Shown here in pieces: positions 10,191 through 21,207 of a DNA stretch of 29,616 nt. Source of the stretch: Silvimonas sp. JCM 19000 (GTDB lineage: Bacteria > Pseudomonadota > Gammaproteobacteria > Burkholderiales > Chitinibacteraceae). The stretch covers positions 1 through 29,616 of the forward strand of contig BBFD01000012.1 of assembly GCA_001313065.1 (NCBI GenBank), in the 5' to 3' direction. Position 1 is the first letter of the stretch. Each line of letters opens with the position of its first letter. The translations under genes were made by a program, and so were the position numbers. The notes beneath the pieces were generated by a model that ran no database searches, was not told the origin of the DNA, and saw nothing but the letters and a program-made list of their open reading frames with translations.

Positions 10191-10717
10191 TTACTTATTT
10201 TTTTCTTTGGCGCCAGCATCATGATCATCTGGCGGCCTTCCAGCTTGGGGTATTGCTCAACGATGGCGATTTCGCCAAGGTCAGCTTCCACCCGCTTGAG
10301 CTGGGCCATACCGATTTCCTGGTGGGCCATTTCGCGCCCGCGGAACCGGAGGGTAATCTTGGCCTTGTCGCCATCGTTCAAGAAACGGATCAGGTTCTTA
10401 AGCTTTACCTGATAGTCGTTCTCGTCCGTGCCCGGCCGGAATTTGACTTCCTTAACCTGAATCTGCTTCTGCTTCAGCTTGGCCGCGTGATCTTTCTTGG
10501 ACTTTTCGTACTTGTACTTGCCGTAATCCATGATGCGGCACACCGGTGGCGTCGCATTGGGGGCAATCTCGACCAGGTCCAGTTCGGCTTCTTCTGCCTT
10601 GGACAACGCGTCGTACAGACTCACCACGCCCAGTTGTTCGCCTTGGGCATCCTGCAAGCGGACTTCGCGAGCGGTAATCTCGCCGTTGATCCGCGGCTCC
10701 TTGTCTTGAGCAGCTAT
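10191..10717 (-). CDS. infC: Translation initiation factor IF-3, non-AUG start
   Basis: IF-3 binds the 30S subunit and checks the start codon and initiator tRNA. The protein begins [16 protein letters not shown], with no ATG near; GGAG at the right distance points to AUA at 10717, or AUC at 10723, as the start. A rare start codon is typical of infC, which controls its own translation. Later parts are the linker with [20 protein letters not shown] and the C-terminal domain ([30 protein letters not shown]). A seven-T run at 10198-10204 on the plus strand shifts the frame; with five or eight bases the stop falls at 10191, giving the usual end after LAPKK. Without this, the frame would run on for about 50 non-family residues to 10028. 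Confidence 0.93.
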
Positions 10718-10772
10718 CTTGATTCTCCAGTCAGTCAAATGCAAAGCCGTGCGAACGGCTTGGTGTAATCCG

Positions 10773-12670
10773 TTACAGCAGTTCGGGTTTCAGCCGTTCC
10801 AGCAAGGCCTCTACCGTCATCTGCCCAGATCTTCACCACTGCGGCTACGCACGGCCACCAGACCTGCAGCTTTTTTCTTTGTCGCCCACAATGAGTTGGT
10901 ACGGCAAGCGCTGCAAGCTATGTTCGCGGATTTTATAGGTTATTTTCTCGTTCCTCAAGTCTGATTGCACCCGAAGGCCAGCGGCCTTCAGCTTTTGGGC
11001 TACTTCAGCCACGTAATCAGCCTGAGCTTCAGAGATATTCATGATCACCAACTGCGTCGGCGCAAGCCACAACGGGAACGAGCCGGCAAAGTTTTCGATC
11101 AGGATCCCAAGGAAACGCTCCATCGAACCGACGATAGCCCGGTGCAGCATGATGGGGCGCTGACGGCTGTTATCTTCGGCCACGTATTCAGGGCCCAGCC
11201 GCTCCGGCAGCACAAAGTCGAGCTGCAGCGTACCGCATTGCCACGAACGGCCAATGGCGTCCTTGATGTGATATTCCACTTTGGGACCATAGAAAGCGCC
11301 CTCACCCGGCAGTTCTTCCCATTCCACGCCGCAAGCACGCAGCGCGTCGCGCATGCCGTTCTCGCGTTATCCCAGCCTTCGTCGCTACCGGCACGCTTGT
11401 CCGGGCGCAGCGATAGCTTGATGGAGACATCGGTAAAGCCCATGTCGTCGTACACGCTCATGGCCAGCTGGTGGAAGGCAATTGCTTCCGAAATAAACTG
11501 ATCAGGCGTACAGAAGATATGCGCGTCATCTTGCGTAAAGCCACGCACGCGCATCAAACCATGCAGCGAACCGGACGGCTCGTTACGGTGGCACGCGCCA
11601 AACTCGGCCAGGCGCAGCGGCAAATCGCGGTACGAACGCAGATCACTATTAAAGATCTGGACGTGACCCGGGCAGTTCATCGGCTTGACGGCGTAGACGC
11701 GCTTTTCCGATTCCGTGATGAACATATTGTCGTGGTAGTTCTCCCAGTGACCCGAGCGCTCCCACAACACGCGATCCATCATTTGCGGCGTGCGCACTTC
11801 CTGGTAGCCGGCTACGCCAAGCGACGGCGCATGTATTGCTCCACCGATTGCCACAGCTGCCAGCCCTTGGGATGCCAGAACACCATGCCCGGCGCTTCTT
11901 CCTGCATATGGAACAAGTCCAGCGCCTTGCCGATCTTGCGGTGATCGCGCTTCTCGGCTTCTTCCAGCCGATGCAGATAAGCTTCGAGATCTTCTTTCTT
12001 TGCCCACGCCGTGCCGTACACACGCGTCAGCATTTCGTTCTTGCTGTCGCCGCGCCAGTAGGCGCCAGCCACCTTCATCAGCTTGAATACCTTGAGCTTG
12101 CCCGTCGACGCACGTGCGGGCCACGGCACAAGTCGGTGAAATCGCCTTCGCGATACAGGCTCAACGTCTGGTCAGCCGGGATCGATTCGATGATCTCGGC
12201 TTTGTATTTTTTTCGCCTATGCCTTTGAAATACGCCACGGCTTCGTCGCGCGACAATTCGTAGCGCTCCACCGGGATGTCCTGCTTGGCCAGCTCGGCCA
12301 TTTTCTTTTCGATGGCGGCCAGATCTTCCGGCGTAAACGGGCGCGAGTAGCTGAAATCGTAATAGAAGCCGTCGTCGATTACCGGGCCGATGGTGACTTG
12401 CGCGTCCGGAAACAGCGACTTGACGGCATAGGCCAGCAAGTGGGCCGTGGAGTGGCGGATGACATCAAGGCCATCAGCGTCTTTGTCGGTCACGATGGCC
12501 AGGCTGGCATCGTGGTCGATTACAAAGCTGGTATCGACCAGCTTGCCGTCAACCTTGCCGGCCAGCGCAGCCCGCGCCAGGCCCGCGCCAATGCTGGCGG
12601 CTACGCCATGCACGCTGATCGGGGAATCGAATTCACGTTTAGAGCCATCGGGAAGCGTAATCGCAATCAT
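10773..12670 (-). CDS. thrS: Threonine-tRNA ligase, several frameshifts
   Basis: ThrRS charges tRNA-Thr. From ATG 12670 ([14 protein letters not shown]) come the TGS domain, the editing domain with its HxxxH motif ([11 protein letters not shown]) and the later CRGPHVPSTG, the catalytic core with the zinc Cys ([13 protein letters not shown]), motif 2 ([15 protein letters not shown]), motif 3 ([15 protein letters not shown]) and the C-terminal anticodon-binding domain. Frame breaks lie at the T7 run 12207-12213 (five fits), near 12113, 11820 and 11366 (one base lost each), at the T6 run 10871-10876 (five fits) and near 10821 (one lost). The rebuilt end is ERLKPELL with stop at 10773 and total about 632 residues, normal for the family. 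infC starts 55 bp downstream. Confidence 0.94.
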
Positions 12671-12789
12671 GGTGTTTGCCTTCTTACCGGGCCGCGCCAC
12701 TCTGGGCATGCTGGCCGCAATTTTATCGATCAGGATTTTTTTGCCGACCCGGCTATCACCGTGGTGATCAACGCTCAGGGCGTAGGGGC

Positions 12790-12824
12790 AAAAAAAAAGT
12801 GCGGGCAGCAGCCGCACTTTTTTT
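12790..12824 (-). terminator. Intrinsic terminator between tRNA-Val and thrS
   Basis: AAAAAGTGCGG and CCGCACTTTTT form a strong stem around a 7-nt loop (12794-12822). A- and T-runs on both sides let it work in both directions. In the minus sense it lies 100 bp after tRNA-Val and about 120 bp before thrS. Confidence 0.85.
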
Positions 12825-12924
12825 ATACAAGACCAAGCCAAGCACGGCTACCGCGTTCAGTTAACACCGGTAGTCGTGGTAGTTCGGAACATGGCTTGAT
12901 CTTCCTTTTTTCATCAAATTCTGT

Positions 12925-13001
12925 TGGTAGGCACGATTGGACTCGAACCAACGACCCCCACCATGTCAAGGTGGTGCTCTAACCAGCTGAGCTACGTGCC
13001 T
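12925..13001 (-). tRNA. tRNA-Val(GAC)
   Basis: A 77-nt cloverleaf with encoded CCA. The acceptor stem is AGGCACG/CGTGCCT, the T arm contains GGTTCGAGTCC, and the anticodon stem CCACC/GGTGG encloses loop TTGACAT, giving anticodon GAC. It lies between the nuo operon and thrS. Confidence 0.95.
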
Positions 13002-13120
13002 GTCGAAGAACGGCGATATTAGCGACTTCGCCCGTGACTGGCAAGCCCTGTCCTACAAAAAAATGTAGAAGTATTTGCATACGCCCTGCCCCGCAACTAC
13101 ATCAGCTGGCGCTGCAGGCC

Positions 13121-13152
13121 AAAAAAAACGCCACCGGTTGGTAGCGTTTTTT
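13121..13152 (-). terminator. Intrinsic terminator of the nuo operon
   Basis: AAAACGCcACC and GGTaGCGTTTT pair around a GGTT loop with one mismatch, followed on the minus strand by eight U (13121-13128). It is 20 bp after the DUF2818 stop, so it closes the complex I transcript. Confidence 0.85.
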
Positions 13153-13170
13153 CGACAGATCAAAGCTCTA

Positions 13171-13470
13171 TTACATGCCGGGCTTGCGCCAGAAGTAGCG
13201 CCAGACAAAGCCAGGCCACGCCAGCACGATAAACAAGGCGATCGTTCCGGCATAAAACCACCAGTGCTGCACTTGTACCGTACCTACTCGCGCCTCCAGC
13301 ACGCGCGAGATGCCCAGCACCAGCGCGTACAGGATGGCCAGCTCCAGCAACTGCCAGCCCGCGTGTTTACGCAACCTGGCGGGGGGCACCAGCAGCAGCA
13401 CCCGGTCTGACAGAAACGGAATATTGGCCGCCACAACGGCCAATATGCACAACAGAACGACTTCGAGCAT
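13171..13470 (-). CDS. DUF2818 family membrane protein
   Basis: Intact, 99 residues, three likely membrane helices: the N-terminal one (VVLLCILAVVAANIPF), a middle one (LLELAILYALVLGISRVLE) and a C-terminal one (WFYAGTIALFIVLAWPGFVW). The family is known mainly from its place directly after nuoN in beta-proteobacteria; a part in complex I assembly or membrane supply is suggested by position only. It starts 7 bp after the nuoN stop and ends at the operon terminator. Confidence 0.88.
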   Translation of the reverse strand: MLEVVLLCILAVVAANIPFLSDRVLLLVPPARLRKHAGWQLLELAILYALVLGISRVLEARVGTVQVQHWWFYAGTIALFIVLAWPGFVWRYFWRKPGM

Positions 13471-13477
13471 GCGGTCC

Positions 13478-14936
13478 TTACATCTGCATGATGGAGCGCG
13501 TGATGGCGGCGGTGACCAGATACATCAGGCGGTCCGGCATCAGGCCCAGCACCAGCAGCAACAGGCAGTTAACGCTGAGAATGGCGCGGGCATCCAGGCC
13601 AGCGACGATAGGATGGGTATCTTCGGCGTCATCGAAGTACATGACCTTGACCACGCGCAAGTAATAGAAACCACCGATCAGCGACATCAGCACGCCAAAC
13701 ACGGCCAGCCAGGTCAGGCCCATGCTCACGACGGCCTTCAGCACCGCCAGCTTGGCAAAGAAGCCAACAAAAAACCGGCACACCCGCCATCGAGAACATC
13801 ACGATCAGCATCATGAAGGCAAACCACGGGCTGCGTTGGTTCAGGCCTTTGTAGTCGTCAATGCGATCGGCTTCAAAACCGGCGCGCGACATCAGCATGA
13901 TCAAGCCGAAACCCGCTGCGCTGGTCAGCAGATAGGTAATCGAATAGAAGAATGCCGCGCCATAGCCGTACGGATTGCCGACCATGATGCCCAGCAATAC
14001 AAAACCCATATGCGAGATGGCCGAGAAGGCAAACATGCGCTTGATATTGGTTTGTGCGATCGCCGTGATGTTACCCAGAGCCAGCGACAGCACCGCCATC
14101 AGCATCAGCATCTGGCCCCAGTCCGGGGTAAAGCCCTGCAGGGCTTCTGCCAGGATGCGCAGGATGAAAACAAACGCAGCCACCTTGGACGAGGTACCAA
14201 TCATTTGCGCCACCGGGGTCGGTGCGCCTTGGTACACGTCCGGCATCCACATATGGAACGGCACTGCGCCCAGCTTGAAGCCGATACCCACCACGATAAA
14301 CACCAGGCCGAACACGCTCAGCACGCGGTTGGCGCCACCGGCACCGATGTTATGCGCAATGGTCAGCACATCCAGGCTTTGCGTCGCGCCGTACACCATC
14401 GACATGCCGTACAGCAGCAGGCCGGAAGCCAGCGCGCCCAGCACAAAATACTTCATCGACGCTTCGGACGATTGCACGTTGTCGCGGTTCAGTGCGATCA
14501 GTGCATACATGGCCAGCGATTGCAGTTCCAGGCCCACGTACAGGGTCACGAAGTTCATGGCGGATGCCATCACCATCATGCCCAGCAGCGAGAACAGGCT
14601 CAGCGTAAATAACTCGCCACGGAACAAGCCGCGCGCTTCGGCATAGCTGCGGCCGTAGATAAACACCAGCGCCGCGCCCAACACCATGGCCAGCTTGGCC
14701 ACGCCAGCCAGCGGGTCTTGCACAAACATGCCGCTGAAGGCCAGCTGCGCCGGTTGCGCCAGGCCGTTGACCAGCAGACAGGCCGTGACAGCCAGGGCGC
14801 CCAAGGTCAGCAGATAAGTGACGTGCCGCTTGGCATCGCTAACAAACAGATCGATCAGCAGGATGGCGCAAACCGCGATCAGGAGAAAAAAAATCTCCGG
14901 TGTTGCCGCACCTGCATTCAGACTGGTCCAGGTCAT
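13478..14936 (-). CDS. nuoN: NADH-quinone oxidoreductase subunit N, one frameshift
   Basis: NuoN is one of three antiporter-like membrane subunits of complex I that pump protons. The start is [15 protein letters not shown] at ATG 14936; it is strongly hydrophobic with about 14 helices. Family motifs include [22 protein letters not shown] sequence ([15 protein letters not shown]), the conserved Lys-bearing helix ([20 protein letters not shown]) and [16 protein letters not shown]. The frame shifts at the A6 run 13769-13774, where five bases give the family sequence [13 protein letters not shown] second run of eight A at 14886-14893 adds one Phe in frame (EIFFLL rather than EIFLL). Rebuilt length is about 485 residues. 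It starts 41 bp after nuoM. Confidence 0.94.
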
Positions 14937-14977
14937 GCTCTAAACCCTTTTATATTCATTGCTTGTGATTGCTTCGG

Positions 14978-16480
14978 TTACTGCGGCAGCTTGCTTTGCG
15001 CCACGTGCCAGATCAGATCGTTAACAGAGAAGTGCATCAGATCGGTAAAGGGCTTCGGATACAGACCCATACCCAGCACGGTGATGGCCAGAATCACCAA
15101 CACCAGCAGTTCCCGCTTGTTCACGTCTTTCAGTTCTTCCACGTGGTGATTGGCAACTTCGCCGAAGATCACGCGTTTGTACATCCACAAGGTATAAGCA
15201 GCGCCAAAGATCAGCGTGGTGCCGGCAAAGAAGGCGTACCAGAAATTAACCTGCACTGCGCCCAACACCACAAAGAACTCGCCCACAAAGCCCGACGTCG
15301 CCGGCAGACCCGAATTGGCCATCGCAAACAGCATCATGAAGCTGGCGAAGATCGGCATCTTGTTCACCACGCCGCCGTAATCAGCAATCTTGCGGCTATG
15401 CACGCGGTCGTACATGACGCCGATGCAGAAGAACATCGCGGCGGACACAAAGCCGTGCGAAATCATCTGTACCAACGCGCCTTCAACCGCAAACTGGTTC
15501 ATGTTGCCGTCGGCAGTAAACATGAAGAAGCCCAGCGTGACAAAACCCATGTGCGAGATCGACGAATAAGCCACCAGCTTTTTCATATCGGTCTGCACCA
15601 GCGCCACCATACCCACGTACACCACGGCGACCAGCGAGAACAGGATGAACACCCAGGCGTAGTGACGGCAAGCATCCGGCACGATAGGCAGGGCAAACCG
15701 CAGGAAACCGTAGGCGCCCAGCTTCAGGGTAATGGCAGCCAGCACCATGGAACCGCCGGTAGGCGCTTCTACGTGGGCATCAGGCAACCAGGTGTGCACC
15801 GGCCACATCGGCACTTTGACGCCAAACGCAAAGAAGAACGCAATCAGCAGCAGACCTTGCGCGGTCATGCCCAGCGGCAGGCGGGCAAAGTCGGCAATGG
15901 CAAACGAGCCATTGGCCTGAAAGTACAGATAGATAAACGAGACCAGCGTCAGCAGCGAGCCCAGAAACGTGTACAGAAAGAACTTGATCGATGCATACAC
16001 ACGGCGCGGGCCGCCCCAGATACCGATGATCAGGTACATCGGGATCAGCATGGCTTCAAAGAACACGTAGAACAGGATGGCATCCTGCGCCACAAACGCG
16101 CCATTGATCAGGCCCGACATGACCAGGAAGGCCGCCATGTATTGCGCGACGCGTTTCTGGATTACGGTCCAGCCCGCAATCACCACCATCAGCGTGGTAA
16201 AGCTGTTCAGGATGACGAACCACACCGACAGACCATCCACGCCCAGCGAGTAGTTGATGCTGAATGTTTCGATCCACGGCTTGAGTTCTACAAACTGCAT
16301 GCCGCTGCTGTAGTGATCAAAGCCTGTGTACAGCGGAATGGTGACCGCAAAGCCTAGCAAGGCGCCAATTACAGCCAGCACGCGAGCCATCGGTGCGTTC
16401 TTGTCGCTCCCGGTGGCCAGCACGATCAGGCCAGCCGCGATCGGTACCCAGATCGCTAAGCTCAGAAGATTACCCGTCAT
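14978..16480 (-). CDS. nuoM: NADH-quinone oxidoreductase subunit M
   Basis: Intact, 500 residues, normal length. NuoM is an antiporter-like proton-pumping subunit in the membrane arm. The sequence begins MTGNLLSLAIWVPIAAG. The conserved Glu helix (YVFFEAMLIPMYLIIGIWGG), the Lys helix (AFGVKVPMWPVHTWLPDAHV) and the second Lys region (DMKKLVAYSSISHMGFVTLG) are all present. It lies 19 bp after the nuoL stop. Confidence 0.98.
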   Translation of the reverse strand: MTGNLLSLAIWVPIAAGLIVLATGSDKNAPMARVLAVIGALLGFAVTIPLYTGFDHYSSGMQFVELKPWIETFSINYSLGVDGLSVWFVILNSFTTLMVVIAGWTVIQKRVAQYMAAFLVMSGLINGAFVAQDAILFYVFFEAMLIPMYLIIGIWGGPRRVYASIKFFLYTFLGSLLTLVSFIYLYFQANGSFAIADFARLPLGMTAQGLLLIAFFFAFGVKVPMWPVHTWLPDAHVEAPTGGSMVLAAITLKLGAYGFLRFALPIVPDACRHYAWVFILFSLVAVVYVGMVALVQTDMKKLVAYSSISHMGFVTLGFFMFTADGNMNQFAVEGALVQMISHGFVSAAMFFCIGVMYDRVHSRKIADYGGVVNKMPIFASFMMLFAMANSGLPATSGFVGEFFVVLGAVQVNFWYAFFAGTTLIFGAAYTLWMYKRVIFGEVANHHVEELKDVNKRELLVLVILAITVLGMGLYPKPFTDLMHFSVNDLIWHVAQSKLPQ

Positions 16481-16499
16481 AGTCTACCTGCTTGTTTTT

Positions 16500-18625
16500 T
16501 TAATTACTTGAACCCGTCTCAGTGGCAAATGCCACACCACCCAGCCACAGCGTCATCAGCACCAGCGCACCCAGAATCATCGAGAACGCGTAGTGATAGA
16601 TGTAGCCGGTCTGCAGACGGCGGGTCAGGAACGAGAAGGCCTGAACCACTCGGGCAGCGCCATTCACCACCAGACCGTCAATCAGCAATGCGTCACCCAC
16701 CTTCCACAGCACAGTACCAATGGCACGGCCGGCGGCGGCAAACACGTTGATGTACAGAAAGTCCATGTAGTACTTGTTTTCGAGCAGCTTGGTCACGCCG
16801 ATCGAGCTAAAGAATTTGCCAACGATAGTGGGCAGTTCGGGCTTGACGATATAGAACACATACGACAGCACCACACCGGCCAGGGCCAGCCACACCGGCA
16901 AACCGGCGAAGGCATGTAAGCCCATTTCAACCGCGCCGCCAAATTCGTGCGCCAGCTCTTCCATGGCCGGGTGCGCTTCGCTGTTAACGAAGATCACGCC
17001 CTTGAAAAAAGTCACCGAACAGCATCGGCTTGATGGCAAAGAAACCAATCAACGCAGACGGGATGGCCAGCAGAATCAGCGGCAGCGTGACCACCCACGG
17101 CGATTCGTGCGGCTTGTCATTCGGGCCAAGGCCGTGATGATGTTCGTCGTGGTCATCGCCATGGTCATCGCCATGGTCAGCGTGGTCGTCATCAGCGTGC
17201 GCGCCGTGTGCGGCGGTGGCGTGATGCGCATCAGCATGTGCATGGTGCGGCTTGGCTTCCATCCAGCGCGACTTGCCATGGAACACCAGGAAGTACATGC
17301 GGAAGGAGTAGAACGCGGTAACGAACACGCCCGCTACCACCGCAAAGTAGGCAAAGTGCGCGCCCGGCAGATGCGAAGTGGAAACCGCGTCGATGATCGA
17401 ATCTTTCGAGTAGAAGCCCGAGAAGAACGGCGTGCCGATCAGGGCCAGCGAACCAATCAACGAGGTAATCCAGGTAATCGGCATGAACTTGCGCAGGCCG
17501 CCCATATTGCGGATGTCCTGGTCATGGTGCATGCCCATGATCACCGAGCCCGCGCCAAGGAACAGCAGCGCTTTAAAGAACGCATGCGTCATCAGATGGA
17601 ACACGGCCACCGAATAAGCCGACACACCCAGCGCCACAGTCATGTAACCGAGCTGCGACAGCGTCGAGTACGCCACCACGCGCTTGATGTCGTCCTGGAT
17701 GATGCCGAGGAAACCCATGAACAGCGCGGTAATCGAGCCGATCACCAGAATGAAGTTCAGCGCGGTGTCCGACAGCTCGAACAGCGGCGACATACGCGTC
17801 ACCATAAAGATGCCGGCCGTCACCATGGTTGCGGCGTGGATCAGTGCAGAAATCGGGGTCGGGCCTTCCATCGAATCGGGCAGCCACACATGCAGCGGAA
17901 ACTGTGCCGACTTACCCATCGCGCCAACAAACAGCAGGATACAAGTGAGCGACAACAGCGACCACGGATGACCGGTAAAGATGGTGATGGTGGCGTCTTT
18001 CAGTTCCGGCGCTTGGCAAACACGGCGGCGTAGTCGAGCGAACCAAAGTGGCCCAGCACCAGACCGATGCCCAGCAGAAAGCCGAAGTCACCGACGCGGT
18101 TAACCAGAAACGCCTTCAGGTTGGCAAACGTCGCAGTCGGGCGCTTGAACCAGAAACCGATCAGCAGGTAAGACACCAGACCCACTGCTTCCCAACCAAA
18201 GAACAGCTGCACAAAGTTGTTGCTCATCACCAGCATCAGCATGGAGAAGGTAAACAACGAGATGTAGCTGAAGAAGCGGTTGTAGCCCGGATCTTCCTGC
18301 ATGTAGCCGATGGTGTAGATGTGCACCATCAGCGACACGAAGGTCACCACGCACATCATCATTGCGGTCAGCTTGTCCACCAGGAAACCGACGTTGAAGT
18401 CGATGCCATTGATGGTCAGCCAGTTATAAACCGGCTCGTTGTAGCTGGCGCCACCATTGATGAGGTAGTTGAGCGTATAGGCCGACAAGGCAAACGCCAC
18501 GGCCACACCGGCGATGGTGACACTGTGTGCCACACGACGCTGATCGCCCAACCGAACAGACCTGCGACCAGCGCACCGAACAACGGCGCCAGTGGAATCA
18601 GCAGGTAGATTGTTTTCATATCCAT
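16500..18625 (-). CDS. nuoL: NADH-quinone oxidoreductase subunit L, three frameshifts, His-rich loop
   Basis: NuoL is the distal proton-pumping subunit and carries the long lateral helix. It starts MDMKTIYLLIPLAPLFG at ATG 18625. Visible motifs are the Glu-bearing helix (LFFGWEAVGLVSYLLIGFW), the Lys helix (GAMGKSAQFPLHVWLPDSME) and DDIKRVVAYSTLSQLGYM. Frame breaks lie near 18548 and 18012 (one base lost at each) and at the A6 run 17005-17010, where five fits (DFFKGVIFVNS). After about residue 430 there is a loop of about 40 residues very rich in His and Asp (17131-17250). The C-terminal lateral helix region ends LWLGGVAFATETGSSN at 16500. Rebuilt length is about 708 residues. Confidence 0.95.
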
Positions 18626-18659
18626 TATTGTTACCCGAATATCTGACGTTGCTTGTTCG

Positions 18660-18965
18660 TTAGCCCTTCAGGCTGCCCAGGTCTTCGACGTTGATCGAGC
18701 GCAAGTTACGGAACAGCACGACCAGAATTGCCAGACCGATCGCCGATTCAGCAGCGGCCACAGTCAGGATGAAGAAGACGAATACCTGCCCGGAGGCGTT
18801 TCCCAGAAACTGCGAGAAAGCGACGAAGTTCATGTTGACCGCCAGCAGCATCAATTCGATGGCCATCAGCAACACGATCAGGTTTTTACGGTTAACAAAG
18901 ATACCGAACACGGAGATCGCAAACAGGATCGCCGAGAGCACAAGGTAATGAGTCAGTGTCAGCAC
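18660..18965 (-). CDS. nuoK: NADH-quinone oxidoreductase subunit K
   Basis: Intact, 101 residues, three membrane helices, normal for the family. It carries the two conserved membrane Glu residues (in [15 protein letters not shown] and in [17 protein letters not shown]) that belong to the proton path beside NuoJ, NuoH and NuoA. It starts [15 protein letters not shown], 13 bp after the nuoJ stop, and precedes nuoL by 34 bp. A T5 run at 18883-18887 here is read correctly, unlike many longer A/T runs in this window. Confidence 0.98.
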   Translation of the reverse strand: MLTLTHYLVLSAILFAISVFGIFVNRKNLIVLLMAIELMLLAVNMNFVAFSQFLGNASGQVFVFFILTVAAAESAIGLAILVVLFRNLRSINVEDLGSLKG

Positions 18966-18978
18966 GGTGCGCTCCCCA

Positions 18979-19611
18979 TCACGCTTTCGGTTGTTCTTCG
19001 ACGACCTCGCCCACAGTGGGGCGGGCCTCGGCAGCCATCTTGACTATCCGCACGCGATCTTCGCGCTTGGTAGCAATCTGAACAGCCGGGTTGATGTACT
19101 TGGTGTTCTTGCGTTTGCGGATGGTCAGGGCAATCGCAGCGATCATCCCCACCAGCAGCAGCGCGGCGGACAACTGGAACGGCAAGAAGTACTGGGTATA
19201 GATCAGATAGCCCAGCGCTTGGCGTTGTTGTAGCCCGCGGCTTGTTCCGGCAAACCACCACCGTTACTTCGGCAGCGCGGCTATGCAGGATCAGCCCATT
19301 TCCACGGCCATGATCACAGCCACGGTGACGGCCAGCGGCACATGTTTCCAGAAGCCTTTGCGCAACTCTTCAAAGTTGACGTCCAGCATCATCACCACAA
19401 ACAGGAACAGCACCATTACCGCGCCGACATAGATCAGCACCAGCGCCACGGCCAGGAATTCGGCCTTCATCAGCATCCACAGGCAAGCGCCGGAGAAGAA
19501 CGCCAGCATCAGGAACAGTGCGGCATGCACAGGGTTCTTGGCGGTGATGGTGGCCAGACCGGCCCCCAGCAGCACCACCGCAAACACATAAAAGAGAACT
19601 ACGGTTGTCAT
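18979..19611 (-). CDS. nuoJ: NADH-quinone oxidoreductase subunit J, three frameshifts
   Basis: NuoJ is a five-helix membrane subunit near the quinone site. The start is the ATG at 19611 ([16 protein letters not shown]); the open frame continues upstream without family likeness. The conserved region [20 protein letters not shown] includes the pi-bulge helix with its Gly-Ala. Three single-base losses near 19296, 19257 and 19219 break the frame; restoring them gives [15 protein letters not shown], then [19 protein letters not shown] and a charged C-terminal tail ending VEEQPKA. Rebuilt length is about 211 residues. It lies 16 bp after nuoI. Confidence 0.92.
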
Positions 19612-19627
19612 GACGATCCCTTGTCGA

Positions 19628-20117
19628 TCAGCGGTATTTGGCGTCGGCGGCTTTACGCTCGGCGATTTCGCTTTCGTACTTGTCACCTACCGCCAGCAAC
19701 ATCGGCTTGGTGTAGTACAGATCGCCGCGTTTTTTCGCCGTGGTATTCAAGAATGTGCGTCTCGACGATGGCATCGACCGGACAGGCTTCTTCGCAGAAA
19801 CCGCAGAAAATGCACTTGGTCAGATCGATGTCGTAGCGCGTGGTACGGCGGGTGCCGTCGTCACGCACGTCAGATTCAATCGTAATGGCCATAGCCGGGC
19901 AAACCGCTTCACACAATTTGCAGGCAATGCAGCGCTCTTCGCCATTGGCGTAGCGCCGTTGCGCATGCAGACCGCGAAACCGCGGGCTGTACGGGGTCTT
20001 TTCTTCCGGAAACTGCACGGTAATCTTGCGCTGGAAGAAGTAGCGACCCGTCAGCATCAAGCCCTTGACGAGCTCGACCAGCAGGAACGTTTTGAAAAAA
20101 TGGTTGATTCTATCCAT
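19628..20117 (-). CDS. nuoI: NADH-quinone oxidoreductase subunit I (2x[4Fe-4S]), one frameshift
   Basis: NuoI carries clusters N6a and N6b that pass electrons toward N2. The two ferredoxin motifs are intact: [12 protein letters not shown] and [12 protein letters not shown]. The N-terminal [20 protein letters not shown] is the membrane-facing helix. The frame shifts at the T6 run 19730-19735 on the plus strand; with five bases it continues [20 protein letters not shown] and ends at 19628. Rebuilt length is 162 residues, normal. It lies 20 bp after the nuoH stop. Confidence 0.95.
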
Positions 20118-20137
20118 GTCTCTATATCCTCTACTTC

Positions 20138-21196
20138 TTACTTCCAGAGCGAGAACGAAGTCTGCATCCAGGCGCCGACCAGCACGATCCAGACCAGGGT
20201 AACCGGGATGAAGATTTTCCAGCCAGACGCATCAACTGGTCATAGCGATAGCGCGGGAAGGTTGCCCGGGCCCACAAGAAGAAGAACAACATGAACGCGA
20301 CCTTGAGGAACCACCAGATAAAGCTGGGGCGCCCAGGAACGGGATGCTGGCCGGGAACGGCGACAACCAGCCGCCGAGGAACATGACCGACGACATGGCG
20401 CTGATCAAAATCATGTTCATGTATTCGGCCAGGAAGAACAGCGCAAAGCTCATGCCCGAATATTCGATCATGTGCCGGCCACGATTTCCGATTCGCCTTC
20501 AGTCACATCGAACGGCGCGCGGTTGGTTTCCGCCAGACCGGCAATAAAGTAGACGACGAACAGCGGCAGCAGCGGCAACCAGTTCCACGAGAACACCGAG
20601 CCACCGGCAATACCATGACCTTGCTGCATCACGATTTCGCTGATGTTCAGGCTGCCCGACACCATCATCACACCGACCAGCGCAAAGCCCATGGCCAGCT
20701 CATACGACACCACCTGCGCGGCGGCGCGCATCGCACCCAGAAACGCGTATTTGGAGTTGGACGCCCAGCCGGCGATGATGATGCCGTACACGCCCAGCGA
20801 GGTAATCGCCATCACGTACAGCAAACCCACGTTGACATCGGCCAGCACCACGCCCGGAAAGAACGGCATCACGGCCCAGGCGGCCAGCGCCGGCATCAGC
20901 ACCAGAATCGGCGCAATAAAGAACAGCGCTTTGCTGGCAGCGGACGGTGCAATGATTTCCTTCAGCAGCAGCTTCAACACGTCGGCAAACGGTTGCAGCA
21001 AACCAAAGAAACCCACCCGGTTCGGGCCGATGCGGATCTGCATGTAGCCGATGACTTTACGCTCAGCGTAGGTCATGTAGGCCACACCCAGAATCAGCGG
21101 CACCATGATCACAACGATCTTGATGATCGCGTAAATCACCATCCCGAGGATGTTGTAGTGGAGGAAATCCATTAATTGTTTGAATAGATCCAGCAT
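20138..21196 (-). CDS. nuoH: NADH-quinone oxidoreductase subunit H, three frameshifts
   Basis: NuoH forms the quinone-binding membrane site beside NuoB and NuoD. It begins [16 protein letters not shown]. Conserved parts are [34 protein letters not shown], and, across a break, [15 protein letters not shown] followed by [16 protein letters not shown]. Single-base losses near 20470, 20331 and 20222 break the frame; restoring them gives [20 protein letters not shown], then [15 protein letters not shown], and an end of MQTSFSLWK at 20138. Rebuilt length is about 353 residues, normal. It lies 11 bp after nuoG. Confidence 0.94.
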
Positions 21197-21207
21197 TCTC
21201 GTCGCCC

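Noticed and set aside
14969..16357. A 462-codon open frame opposite nuoM
   Set aside because: The opposite strand encodes an intact, full-length nuoM. The frame's His/Arg/Gln-rich product is typical of a shadow.
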